Positions 1 to 8,220 of a stretch of DNA of 64,000 nt are shown here, piece after piece (the stretch's first letter is position 1; each line of letters begins with the position of its first letter). Origin of the DNA: Pseudomonas lini (GTDB lineage: Bacteria; Pseudomonadota; Gammaproteobacteria; Pseudomonadales; Pseudomonadaceae). The translations under genes and the position numbers were made by a program. Where the stretch lies: the NCBI RefSeq assembly GCF_964063345.1, contig NZ_OZ061318.1, positions 4,960,001 through 5,024,000 on the forward strand, in the 5' to 3' direction. Under the pieces are notes generated by a model that did not search any database, was not told where the DNA came from, and was given only the letters and a program-made list of their open reading frames with translations.

Positions 1-284
1 CACTGGGTTTATGCGTGTTGTCGGCGGTCGGTCAACAGGACGCGAAGGGATCGGCCCGGGCGGGTTTGCATTCAAGCCTGGAAAAACTGCTGGAGGAGGT
101 CAACGGCGTTCTCGACAGGCATGAGCGCTTGCGTCGGCTGGTGGTGGTCAAGGACAGCTGGGCGGTGGAAAACGGCTTCCTGACACCGACCCTGAAGATC
201 AAGCGCAACATGATCGAAGCGGCTTACGGTGCTCGGTTTGCAGAATGGAGCGAGCGCAGCGAGGCGGTGCTGTGGCAGGATTGA
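1..284 (+). CDS. Long-chain acyl-CoA synthetase (AMP-forming), C-terminal end only
   Basis: The frame is open from the window edge, so only about the last 94 residues are present. The tail carries the pattern seen at the C-terminus of long-chain AMP-forming acyl-CoA synthetases: a helix ending in RLRRLVVVKDSW, then NGFLTPTLKIKRN, which holds the catalytic-lysine region (TPTLKIKR), then a short closing helix. The enzyme activates fatty acids with ATP and CoA. The adenylation core lies upstream, outside the window. The next gene, a hotdog thioesterase, starts 32 bases after the stop, so the two may be co-transcribed. Family assignment is from the tail only. Confidence 0.75.
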   Translation, partial: LGLCVLSAVGQQDAKGSARAGLHSSLEKLLEEVNGVLDRHERLRRLVVVKDSWAVENGFLTPTLKIKRNMIEAAYGARFAEWSERSEAVLWQD

Positions 285-316
285 GCCACGAACAACTCCA
301 ACAAAGGAACGTAACG

Positions 317-760
317 ATGAGTCTGTGGCGCACCACTCCCAACGTCGAGCAGTTGAACGCAATCCAGAAAAACACCATCGGCGAAGTGCTGGATATTCGC
401 TTCGAAGCCTTCGATGACGAGTCCCTGACCGCCAGCATGGTCATCGACCATCGCACGCACCAGCCCTATGGTTTGTTGCACGGCGGCGCCTCCGTGGTGC
501 TGGCCGAAACCGTTGGCTCGATGGCCAGTTACCTGTGCATCGACGCCAGCAAGTTTTATTGCGTGGGCCTGGAAATCAACGCCAACCATTTGCGCGGCCT
601 GCGCAGTGGGCGAGTGACGGCGGTGGCCAAGGCGATTCACATCGGGCGCACGACGCATGTCTGGGATATCCGCCTCACCAGCGATGAGGGCAAGGCCAGT
701 TGCGTGTCGCGGCTGACCATGGCGGTTGTTCCATTGGGGGAACAACCGCCAGCACGGTGA
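317..760 (+). CDS. PaaI/YdiI-like hotdog-fold acyl-CoA thioesterase
   Basis: This 147-residue protein has the length of single-domain hotdog thioesterases. The ATG at 317 is chosen because AAAGGAAC lies 8-14 bases upstream; the open frame extends further back but overlaps the acyl-CoA synthetase. The signature LLHGGASVVLAETVGSMAS (about residues 51-69) holds the HGG turn and the catalytic Glu of the YdiI/EntH/PaaI group. These enzymes hydrolyse aryl- or acyl-CoA thioesters in the cytoplasm, usually as tetramers. Position after an acyl-CoA synthetase suggests acyl-CoA turnover. The exact substrate cannot be read from the sequence. Confidence 0.85.
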   Translation: MSLWRTTPNVEQLNAIQKNTIGEVLDIRFEAFDDESLTASMVIDHRTHQPYGLLHGGASVVLAETVGSMASYLCIDASKFYCVGLEINANHLRGLRSGRVTAVAKAIHIGRTTHVWDIRLTSDEGKASCVSRLTMAVVPLGEQPPAR

Positions 761-800
761 GAATCATTGCACCAGCGAAAGAGACCTCGGGTGTAGAGAC

Positions 801-3602
801 TCAAGGCGGCTTGCGTGTTTGTTGATAGCTGTATTGAGACGGTTTCAATCGGACTTTGTTTGGAACCAACACCTGAGGGCGATAAAGGGAGTTCATCAAG
901 GCGTCGGCAGACACGTCATAGAGTGTGTCTCCCGGCTCTTCCGCGTAGGTTAAAACATCAATCATGACGTTGAGTCCCATTCCGCGAATCATGTCTTGCT
1001 GCCCCACGAACATCGCTCCGTGACGTTGGGTATCTTCATTCTCGTTGTCCCTCAACGCGAAGTCTCTTCCGTACGCGTGGGCATTTTTTACCCAGGCAGG
1101 GGCTGCCCTTGGTCTGCTTGTAGGCAATATGATATCGAGACTCTGGAGCATGGAATGCTCGGCCTGACCGCTTTCCTGCAGCATTGAAAAGGGTGCTCTG
1201 TAGCGCTTGTCACCGAACCGGCTGCTGGGTTTGGCCGGCTCGTTTTGTGCTTCCAATGAAAAGAAAACAAAATCGTCAGTTCCCAATGAGGTCAAGTCTC
1301 CCTCCGCTGTGTTGTTTTCATTGAATACCAACTGCCGTTCGATCAGTTGTTTTCTGGAGTAGAGTTCGACCACATCGTTATTGCGCAGATCCTGGTTGGA
1401 AAAGTGAACGATATGGAATGGGCTCTCGCTGAATTCCTGGAGAAAAAGAGTCTCGGCAGAGTCCAGTTCGATTGATTCGCCAAGGCGCTCTTCAAGTTGC
1501 CTGATATTTTTCCTGGACTGTTGCTGGAAGGTAGTCAGGCCGTCTTGCCCGTTATCAATCTGCTTCCATGCTGACCCATTGCGCAACATGTGATCGAAAG
1601 CCTCTATAGCGTCTGTGAGCGCCTGACCATCAGAGTCGACAAAGGTCACAGGATTACTTCGGACAAACAGATAAAGATTCAGACCATCAACGGTTCCGGC
1701 AGGATCCGGATTGAGCCAGCGTTGCCACCAAGGCGAGTAGTACCTGGCACCGTAGTAATACAAGCCGGTAGCATCGCGCTCCTTACCGCTGTAGCGAATG
1801 GTTCTGTAACTGGCTTCAATTTTGTCGTTTCCGGCCCACCATGCAGTCCCTCCGTACGGATAGTAACTTTCCAGGCTGATCAGCTTTGCCTGATCGTTCA
1901 ATACCAGAGTGCTGGAACCCAAGTGATCATTCAGGCTGTAGTGATATTGATTCTGCGCAACGGCTGATGGCCCGCCTTTTTCCCAATGCAGAACTTGCAC
2001 TGTGCAGCATCCGGCCTGCACAGAGATAACGTGCAAAACTTCATCAGCCGACGTGCGGATTTCCAACCCCGGTAAAAATCGCGTCTCGTGAGTACGCGTT
2101 AAAGTGCCGGCGGAAGCGATGCGGATTTTCCGTTGACGCTGACCGGCTTCGTCATAAATGTAGATTTCGGTGTCATTTGGAGCGTTCTCGCGTACCACCT
2201 GATCGACTTGCTGCAGACGGCTATTCAAGCTCCAGGTCAGATTCTGACCTGGCTGCAGTAGTTTCTTATTGCCGTTGGCATCGAATCCTGCGGCTATTTC
2301 GTTCTCGGTGGGTAATTCGCCATTGTCCTTTTGCGGCAGGCCCCGATTGCTGTATTTGGAGAGGCCTATGCGCTGCGTCTGACTGCGGCTGGCAGCGCTG
2401 TGAATCAGCTTGGTCAGATTGCTACCTGCATCGTACGTGTAGGTCTGGCAGTAGTTTTCCAATTGCCCGGGGTCAGGTGGTGACTCGAAGTCTGGCGGTT
2501 GTGGACCCATCTGGCTGTTGGCCCGCTGCCAGCCCTTTGCTTCAATCAGTTGATATAACGAGTCATAGGCAAAGGTACGGGTTGGTTCGACTTTCTGGTT
2601 GCGAAAGAAATAGGTGCGCAGTGCCGCATCATTGATGCTGAGAATATTGCCGACCCGGTCGTACTTGTAACTGAAGTGTTGCAGCAATGATTTGCCGGGC
2701 AGTCGGGTCTTGAACTCAAGCAAACGGCCGTCGAGTGGGGAGTAACAGGCTTCGCTGATCAAGCCATTGCCGGCGATCTGCCGCTCGATGCTGCCAAAAG
2801 CGTTGTAGTCGATGAAGCTCAGCAGTGATTTCTCTTGTGTTTGTGCGACGAGTTTCAGACCTGTCTCTCTGAGTTGGCCGGCGATATTTAAGTGTGAGAA
2901 CCGGACGTTGCCTCGGGCATCTTCCTGGCTGATGGCGAACCCTAGGGCGTTGTAGTGATTGCGGGTGATCGCGCCGATACCTGTTTCGTTCAACAGGTTT
3001 CTTTCGGCTTCATCAATCGGCCAGTCTGGTTCGTCTAATTTTTTGAGAAAATGCCGGACCTGCGAGTTGATTCCACCGGTCAGCGCGTAGGCTGTGAAAT
3101 GCACGGTGCCGGCACTGTCATCATGACGGATCAGCTGACCGCATTGATTGCGTGAGGCAGTTTCCTGGGTCGCGTCACCATAGGTGTAAAAGGCACGGGT
3201 TCTGGCTGGTTTGTCTGGAGCTTGCTCGACAGTTTTGACGGGGCGCAGCAATAGGTCATAGTCGGTCCTGACTTGAGTGAGCAAACTGTCCCAACTCATG
3301 AGATTTTGACCAGCCATGCCGAACAAGGCCAGCCGACTGCCCGCGTCCACACTATCACTGTAGAGGGGCGCACCCGTGAGGCTGAAAACTGTCAGCAGGT
3401 TTGGCCGGGCGTCTGGCTCGGTCTCAAGCAGCTTGTACAGACGAGGGTCGCGGCTGATCGTCGGGCGACCTGCGGCATTATAGGATTGACGGTAAATTCG
3501 AGGCTCTGCTGGCTTGCCGAGTGTGTCGCGGTAGTAGGACACAGTGGCGACATTGAGCCCTCGCGGATCCTTCACGGAGACTGTCGGGGTTTTTCTGTGC
3601 AT
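801..3602 (-). CDS. TccC-like insecticidal toxin-complex C component / RHS-repeat protein with variable C-terminal domain
   Basis: The 933-residue protein opens with TPTVSVKDPRGL, typical of TccC N-termini. YD-type repeats follow (FSYKYDRVGNI, TYTYDAGSNL, IYIYDEAGQR), and the RHS-associated core is YSGKERDATGLYYYGARYYS. It ends in NPDPAGTVDGLNLY and FVDSDG, the aspartyl self-cleavage region of TcC/Rhs shells. About 274 residues follow the core (roughly 801-1625) and form the hypervariable, normally toxic, part. I do not recognise that domain with certainty; the elements FHIVHFSNQDL and TDDFVFFSLE loosely recall HY-type ADP-ribosyltransferase strands. The start at 3602 is preferred over 3668 because AGGAG lies 9 bases upstream of it. 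No TcA/TcB gene and no immunity-like gene is adjacent, so it is an orphan C component. Confidence 0.85.
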   Translation of the reverse strand: MHRKTPTVSVKDPRGLNVATVSYYRDTLGKPAEPRIYRQSYNAAGRPTISRDPRLYKLLETEPDARPNLLTVFSLTGAPLYSDSVDAGSRLALFGMAGQNLMSWDSLLTQVRTDYDLLLRPVKTVEQAPDKPARTRAFYTYGDATQETASRNQCGQLIRHDDSAGTVHFTAYALTGGINSQVRHFLKKLDEPDWPIDEAERNLLNETGIGAITRNHYNALGFAISQEDARGNVRFSHLNIAGQLRETGLKLVAQTQEKSLLSFIDYNAFGSIERQIAGNGLISEACYSPLDGRLLEFKTRLPGKSLLQHFSYKYDRVGNILSINDAALRTYFFRNQKVEPTRTFAYDSLYQLIEAKGWQRANSQMGPQPPDFESPPDPGQLENYCQTYTYDAGSNLTKLIHSAASRSQTQRIGLSKYSNRGLPQKDNGELPTENEIAAGFDANGNKKLLQPGQNLTWSLNSRLQQVDQVVRENAPNDTEIYIYDEAGQRQRKIRIASAGTLTRTHETRFLPGLEIRTSADEVLHVISVQAGCCTVQVLHWEKGGPSAVAQNQYHYSLNDHLGSSTLVLNDQAKLISLESYYPYGGTAWWAGNDKIEASYRTIRYSGKERDATGLYYYGARYYSPWWQRWLNPDPAGTVDGLNLYLFVRSNPVTFVDSDGQALTDAIEAFDHMLRNGSAWKQIDNGQDGLTTFQQQSRKNIRQLEERLGESIELDSAETLFLQEFSESPFHIVHFSNQDLRNNDVVELYSRKQLIERQLVFNENNTAEGDLTSLGTDDFVFFSLEAQNEPAKPSSRFGDKRYRAPFSMLQESGQAEHSMLQSLDIILPTSRPRAAPAWVKNAHAYGRDFALRDNENEDTQRHGAMFVGQQDMIRGMGLNVMIDVLTYAEEPGDTLYDVSADALMNSLYRPQVLVPNKVRLKPSQYSYQQTRKPP

Positions 3603-3826
3603 GGAAGCAGGCTCCTGAAACAGCTTCGTGTCGGGCACAGTTATTCTCGGTTGCTCCCGACGTGTCAACTGTCAGAAATAACAGGTAAGTGAGGCGTTCG
3701 AAGAATGCCCGGATTGTTTTCCATCGATGAAACGACGCTGTCATCATTCCTGTCAGTTACGGTCATTGCTGTAGGACACGGTCTTACGGACAATCAACCT
3801 CCGTTCTCGCTCATGGATTTGCAGGT

Positions 3827-4633
3827 ATGTCGCAACAGATATTTTTCGCCCACGCCAATGGCTTTCCTTCGGGAACCTACGGCAAGTTGTTCGCGGCGCT
3901 GGCGCCCGAGTATCAGGTGACGCATCTGGAGCAGCACGCCCACGACCCGCGTTTTCCGGCGGACGACAACTGGAACAATCTGGTGGATGAGCTGATTCAT
4001 CACCTCAAGCAGCAGCCCGAGCCGGTCTGGGGCGTCGGTCACTCCTTTGGCGGCGTGCTGCACCTGCACGCAGCCTTGCGTTGCCCTGAGTTGTATCGCG
4101 GCGTGGTAATGCTCGATTCACCGGTACTGACCCGCGCCGATCAATGGGTGATCCGTGCCGCCAAGCGCTTCGGTTTCATCGATCGGCTGACCCCGGCCGG
4201 CCGTACGTTGGGCCGACGGGAAGAGTTTGCCGATCTGGACGCGGCCCGATTGTATTTCGCCGGTAAAACCCTGTTTCGTGGCTTCGATCCAGAATGCTTC
4301 GACGCCTATCTGCAACATGGTTTGCACAATGTCGGCGGCAAGCTGCGCCTGCGTTTCGATCCGGCCACGGAAATCAGCATCTATCGTGGCGTGCCCCACA
4401 CCAGCCCCGGTCGTGCACGGCAGTTGAAAGTGCCGCTGGCGGTGGTCCGTGGCCACAAGAGCCGCGTGGTGATGCGCCATCACGCCCGATCCGTCGGGCG
4501 CATGCCCCTGGGCGAGTCCTTGACCATGCCCGGCGGGCATATGTTTCCCCTCGAACGTCCACAAGACACGGCCACCCTGCTGAAGAATCTGTTCAGCCGC
4601 TGGGAAGGTCGCAGTCAACAGGATTGCGCATGA
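3827..4633 (+). CDS. Alpha/beta-hydrolase family protein
   Basis: 268 residues with the serine-hydrolase fold. HANGFPSGTY near residue 9 is the oxyanion-hole region. GVGHSFGG (about residues 68-75) is the nucleophile elbow with Ser in GHSFG. A late MPGGHMFPLERP supplies the catalytic His. The substrate is unknown. Its stop codon overlaps the start of the next hydrolase gene (ATGA), so the two are translationally coupled. Intergenic DNA 3603-3826 separates it from the divergent TccC gene and should hold both promoters. Confidence 0.85.
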   Translation: MSQQIFFAHANGFPSGTYGKLFAALAPEYQVTHLEQHAHDPRFPADDNWNNLVDELIHHLKQQPEPVWGVGHSFGGVLHLHAALRCPELYRGVVMLDSPVLTRADQWVIRAAKRFGFIDRLTPAGRTLGRREEFADLDAARLYFAGKTLFRGFDPECFDAYLQHGLHNVGGKLRLRFDPATEISIYRGVPHTSPGRARQLKVPLAVVRGHKSRVVMRHHARSVGRMPLGESLTMPGGHMFPLERPQDTATLLKNLFSRWEGRSQQDCA

Positions 4634-5484
4634 GCAACGTTGTCGAAGAAGTTCGTCTGAGCCTGCCGCATATCGAGTTGGCGGCGCACCTGTTCGGTCC
4701 CGAGGACGGTTTGCCGGTGATCGCCTTGCATGGCTGGCTGGACAATGCCAACAGCTTTGCCCGGCTGGCGCCCAAGCTCAAGGGCTTGCGCATTATCGCA
4801 CTGGACATGGCCGGGCATGGTCACTCGGGGCATCGACCGAACGGCGCCGGTTACGCGCTGTGGGACTACGCGCACGACGTGCTGCAAGTGGCCGAGCAGT
4901 TGGGATGGAAGCGTTTTGCACTGCTGGGGCATTCCCTGGGGGCAATCGTCTCGCTGGTGCTGGCCGGTTCGTTGCCGGAACGGGTAACTCATCTGGCCTT
5001 GATCGACGGCATCATTCCTCCTACAGACAAAGGCGAAAACGCCGCCGAGCGCATGGGCATGGCCCTGCAAGCGCAGCTGGATCTGCGGGAAAAACGAAAA
5101 CCGGTCTACAGCACCCTCGACCGCGCCATCGAGGCGCGAATGAAAGGCTTGGTGGCGGTCAGTCGTGAAGCCGCCGAACTGCTGGCGCAACGCGGCTTGA
5201 TGCCGGTGCCGGGCGGTTATACCTGGCGCACCGACAACCGCCTGACCCTGCCGTCGCCGCTACGTCTGACCACTGAACAGGCGATGGCCTTCGTCCAGCG
5301 TGTCAGTTGTCCTGCACACCTGGTGGTTGCGGCTGACGGCATGCTGGCCAAACATCCCGAGTTGCTGGAACGTCTACCCTTTAGCCGTGAACAGTTGCCT
5401 GGCGGCCATCATTTGCACCTGAATGACGAACCCGGTGCCGACCTTGTCGCAGACTGTTTCAATCGGTTCTTCGCCGTTCCTTGA
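4630..5484 (+). CDS. Alpha/beta-hydrolase family protein (second of a pair)
   Basis: 284 residues. The [10 protein letters not shown] block near residue 31 is the oxyanion turn, [13 protein letters not shown] near residue 98 is the nucleophile elbow, and [13 protein letters not shown] near the C-terminus gives the catalytic His. The pattern resembles epoxide-hydrolase/SERHL-type serine hydrolases. The ATG at 4630 overlaps the preceding TGA by four bases, which fixes the start despite a much longer open frame upstream. Two adjacent but dissimilar hydrolases suggest an old co-operonic arrangement rather than a recent duplication. Substrate unknown. Confidence 0.85.
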   Translation: MSNVVEEVRLSLPHIELAAHLFGPEDGLPVIALHGWLDNANSFARLAPKLKGLRIIALDMAGHGHSGHRPNGAGYALWDYAHDVLQVAEQLGWKRFALLGHSLGAIVSLVLAGSLPERVTHLALIDGIIPPTDKGENAAERMGMALQAQLDLREKRKPVYSTLDRAIEARMKGLVAVSREAAELLAQRGLMPVPGGYTWRTDNRLTLPSPLRLTTEQAMAFVQRVSCPAHLVVAADGMLAKHPELLERLPFSREQLPGGHHLHLNDEPGADLVADCFNRFFAVP

Positions 5485-5534
5485 CTTGCGCCCGGCAACT
5501 GTCGAGGCTGGGCGGGTTGAAATGGGAGACAACC

Positions 5535-6194
5535 ATGATAGATCTGTACACCGCTGCGACCCCGAATGGCCACAAGGTCTCTATCGTGCTCGAGGAACTC
5601 GGCCTGCCCTATACGGTGCATGCTTTGAGTTTCGACAAAAAGGAACAGAAGTCCAAGGGCTTCCTCAAGATCAATCCCAATGGGCGGATTCCGGCGATTG
5701 TCGACCGTGCCAATGGCGATTTCGCCGTGTTCGAGTCCGGCGCGATCCTGATTTACCTCGCCGAGATGACCGGCAAACTGCTGCCCCAGGACCCCAAGGG
5801 GCGCTCGGTGGTGTTGCAGTGGCTGATGTTCCAGATGGGCGGAATCGGCCCGATGCAGGGCCAGGCGAACGTGTTTTTCCGCTATTTCCCGGAAAAACTT
5901 CAGGGCGCCATCGACCGTTATCAACATGAAACCCGGCGCCTGTATGAAGTGCTCGACACGCGTCTGCAAGCCGTAGAGTTTCTGGCGGGCGAGTACAGCA
6001 TTGCCGACATTGCCACTTATCCGTGGGTCCGTGGCCATGAATGGTCCGGTGTCGCGGTGGAAGGCTTGTCAGCCCTGCAGCGCTGGATGGCGACCATGGA
6101 GGCGCGCCCTGCGGTACAACGCGGTTTATTGGTGCCCGAGCGCATCGATGACGCCAGTGTCATCAAGGGTGCCCAGGCCATGCTGATTCGATGA
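5535..6194 (+). CDS. Glutathione S-transferase family protein (YfcG/Nu-class like)
   Basis: 219 residues: an N-terminal thioredoxin fold (about 1-80) and an all-helical C-terminal domain. [19 protein letters not shown] near the N-terminus and [11 protein letters not shown] are characteristic of the YfcG/Ure2-like Nu class, which shows disulfide-bond reductase activity with glutathione. [12 protein letters not shown] is the glutathione gamma-glutamyl-binding segment. The ATG at 5535 follows GGGAGACAACC. The stop overlaps the next ATG (ATGA), so it is coupled to the DUF4892 gene. Confidence 0.85.
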   Translation: MIDLYTAATPNGHKVSIVLEELGLPYTVHALSFDKKEQKSKGFLKINPNGRIPAIVDRANGDFAVFESGAILIYLAEMTGKLLPQDPKGRSVVLQWLMFQMGGIGPMQGQANVFFRYFPEKLQGAIDRYQHETRRLYEVLDTRLQAVEFLAGEYSIADIATYPWVRGHEWSGVAVEGLSALQRWMATMEARPAVQRGLLVPERIDDASVIKGAQAMLIR

Positions 6195-7009
6195 GTCTAT
6201 CCATGCGTTCACTCACTCTGCTGGCGCTGTGTTGTTTCAGTCCTCTTCTATTTGCTGCTGATATCCCTGGCAGTCAGGACCTGCCGATCGTGCCGCGTAT
6301 GGCCGATGCGCAGATCGTGGACTATCGCCCGGCTGTCGAGCTTGAGCGGATCTACCCGCTGGGTTCTATCCGCAAGATCAGCGGTCAGTTGCGCTTCGAC
6401 GGTCAGGTCAGCGCCCGTGGGCACGCCACCTCGGTGACCTACGAGCTGCCACCGGAGCATTCCTCTACCGATGCCTTTACCGCCGCCCGCGAAGCCTTGC
6501 AAAAGCAGGGCGCCGAGTTGCTGTTCTGGTGTCAGGCACGTGATTGCGGCGAAAGCAGCCTGTGGGCCAATGAAGTCTTCGGCAACGCCAAGCTGTATGG
6601 CGCCGATAACCAGCAGGCTTATTTGCTGCTGCGTCTTGCAGCCCCTCAAGACAACACGCTGGTGGCGCTTTACAGCATCACTCGCGGCAATCGCAAAGCC
6701 TATCTGCACGTCGAGCAGTTCGACGCTGCCGCACCATTGGGCGATTTGCTGCCAACGTCCGCGACCTTGCTGCGACAGCTCAAAAGCACTGGTGAACTCG
6801 ATTTCCCCAAACTCAACGGCGACCCTGACGACACCTGGCTGCGTTTGATTTCTCGAGGTCTCAACCTGGACACCACATTGCGCGTCAATGTGTCGGGGCC
6901 CAATGCCGAAGTCTGGCGCCAGGCGCTGATCGGCCAGGGTGTGCGGTCGGCACGGATGGAAACCGGCAACGTCGAAGGCTCTGGCCTGCACTTCGAGCTG
7001 TTGCGATAA
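6191..7009 (+). CDS. Exported DUF4892 domain protein
   Basis: 272 residues with a Sec signal peptide (positively charged start, hydrophobic [17 protein letters not shown], cleavage near residue 23). The mature part matches the pseudomonad DUF4892 family: [20 protein letters not shown] and a [14 protein letters not shown] segment whose two Cys could form a disulfide. DUF4892 proteins are periplasmic or outer-membrane-associated with no agreed function. The start overlaps the GST stop; an alternative start is the Met at 6203, closer to the hydrophobic core. Confidence 0.8.
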   Translation: MSLSMRSLTLLALCCFSPLLFAADIPGSQDLPIVPRMADAQIVDYRPAVELERIYPLGSIRKISGQLRFDGQVSARGHATSVTYELPPEHSSTDAFTAAREALQKQGAELLFWCQARDCGESSLWANEVFGNAKLYGADNQQAYLLLRLAAPQDNTLVALYSITRGNRKAYLHVEQFDAAAPLGDLLPTSATLLRQLKSTGELDFPKLNGDPDDTWLRLISRGLNLDTTLRVNVSGPNAEVWRQALIGQGVRSARMETGNVEGSGLHFELLR

Positions 7010-7018
7010 GCTTCATTG

Positions 7019-7043
7019 GGCGAGCGCGTTTCGCGCGTTCGCC
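7019..7043 (+). terminator. Intercistronic GC-rich hairpin
   Basis: GGCGAGCGCG (7019-7028) pairs with CGCGTTCGCC (7034-7043), nine Watson-Crick pairs plus one G-T, with a 5-nt loop. It starts 9 bases after the DUF4892 stop. No strong T-run follows, so it may be a weak terminator or an RNA 3' end stabiliser. Confidence 0.5.
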
Positions 7044-7077
7044 TACTCTTTGCTGACTGACTTTTTCGAGACATTAC

Positions 7078-8133
7078 ATGCCCAATAACGATCGGCTGTT
7101 GGTGCAGATTCTGCTCCTGGTGCTGTTTGGCGCGAGCTTCTGGGTGATGGCGCCGTTCTGGTCGGCGCTGTTCTGGGGCGCGGTGCTGGCGTTTGCCAGT
7201 TGGCCGTTGATGCGTTTGTTGACCCGTTGGCTAAATGGCCGTGAATCCCTGGCGGCGCTGTTACTGACGCTGGGCTGGATGCTGCTGGTGGCAGCACCGC
7301 TGGTGTGGCTGGGTTTCAACCTGGCGGACCATGTACGCGATGCCACGGCGTTCATCAAGGATGTGCAAGTCGATGGTCTGCCTGAAGCACCGACCTGGCT
7401 GGGCAGTATTCCCTTGGTCGGCGAGCGGTTGGTGGGTATCTGGAACAGCATCGATCAGCAAGGCGCGGCGATGATGCTGGCGATCAAGCCTTATCTGGGG
7501 CAGGTCGGCAACTGGTTGCTGGCGCGCAGTGCGCAGATCGGCGGCGGCATCCTCGAGCTGACGCTGAGTATTGTCTTTGTGTTCTTTTTCTACCGGGACG
7601 GGCCGCGGTTGGCGGTGTTTGTCCATGGGTTGCTGGAACGGTTGATCGGTGACCGCGCAGGCTATTACATCGATTTGGTAGCGGGCACCGTACAGCGGGT
7701 GGTCAACGGGGTGATCGGCACCGCGGCGGCTCAGGCAGTGCTGGCGTTGATCGGCTTCCTGATTGCCGGCGTGCCTGGGGCGTTGGTGCTGGGGATTGTG
7801 ACGTTTTTGCTGAGCCTGATTCCGATGGGGCCGCCGTTGGTGTGGATTCCGGCCACGGCGTGGCTGGCCTGGAAGGGCGAGTACGGGATGGCGGTATTCC
7901 TCGGGATCTGGGGGACGTTCATCATCAGCGGTGTCGACAACGTGCTTAAGCCGTACCTGATCAGTCGGGGCGGGAACTTGCCGTTGGTGATTGTGCTGCT
8001 CGGGGTGTTTGGCGGGTTGATTGCGTTTGGGTTTATCGGTCTGTTCATCGGCCCGACGTTGTTGGCCGTGGCTTATAGCCTGCTGACCGATTGGAGCAAG
8101 AGTCAGGCTCGGGTCGAGGATCGCCGGCCCTGA
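7078..8133 (+). CDS. AI-2E family transporter / PerM-type membrane protein
   Basis: 351 residues, nearly all hydrophobic, with about eight predicted membrane segments: two near the N-terminus, one near residue 65, a central amphipathic region, and a cluster from residue 160 to the end. The block VDNVLKPYLISRGGNLPLVIVLLGVFGGL and the terminal GLFIGPTLLAVAYSLL are signatures of the AI-2E/PerM (YdiK) superfamily. Members are linked to efflux or Na+/H+ antiport; the autoinducer-2 role is shown for few of them. Substrate unknown here. Confidence 0.85.
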   Translation: MPNNDRLLVQILLLVLFGASFWVMAPFWSALFWGAVLAFASWPLMRLLTRWLNGRESLAALLLTLGWMLLVAAPLVWLGFNLADHVRDATAFIKDVQVDGLPEAPTWLGSIPLVGERLVGIWNSIDQQGAAMMLAIKPYLGQVGNWLLARSAQIGGGILELTLSIVFVFFFYRDGPRLAVFVHGLLERLIGDRAGYYIDLVAGTVQRVVNGVIGTAAAQAVLALIGFLIAGVPGALVLGIVTFLLSLIPMGPPLVWIPATAWLAWKGEYGMAVFLGIWGTFIISGVDNVLKPYLISRGGNLPLVIVLLGVFGGLIAFGFIGLFIGPTLLAVAYSLLTDWSKSQARVEDRRP

Positions 8134-8150
8134 GGCGTCGGCACTGAACA

Positions 8151-8184
8151 CCTTTGGGGGGGGCGAGCTTGCTCGCGATGAACG
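8151..8184. repeat. Isolated partial REP element
   Basis: A run of eight G followed by GCGAGCTTGCTCGC, a degenerate half of the REP core found repeatedly in this window. It lies between the convergent ends of the permease and lapD and has no inverted partner nearby. Confidence 0.45.
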
Positions 8185-8220
8185 ATGACGCGGTGTATCT
8201 GATCGTGCGGGCCTTGCGAC

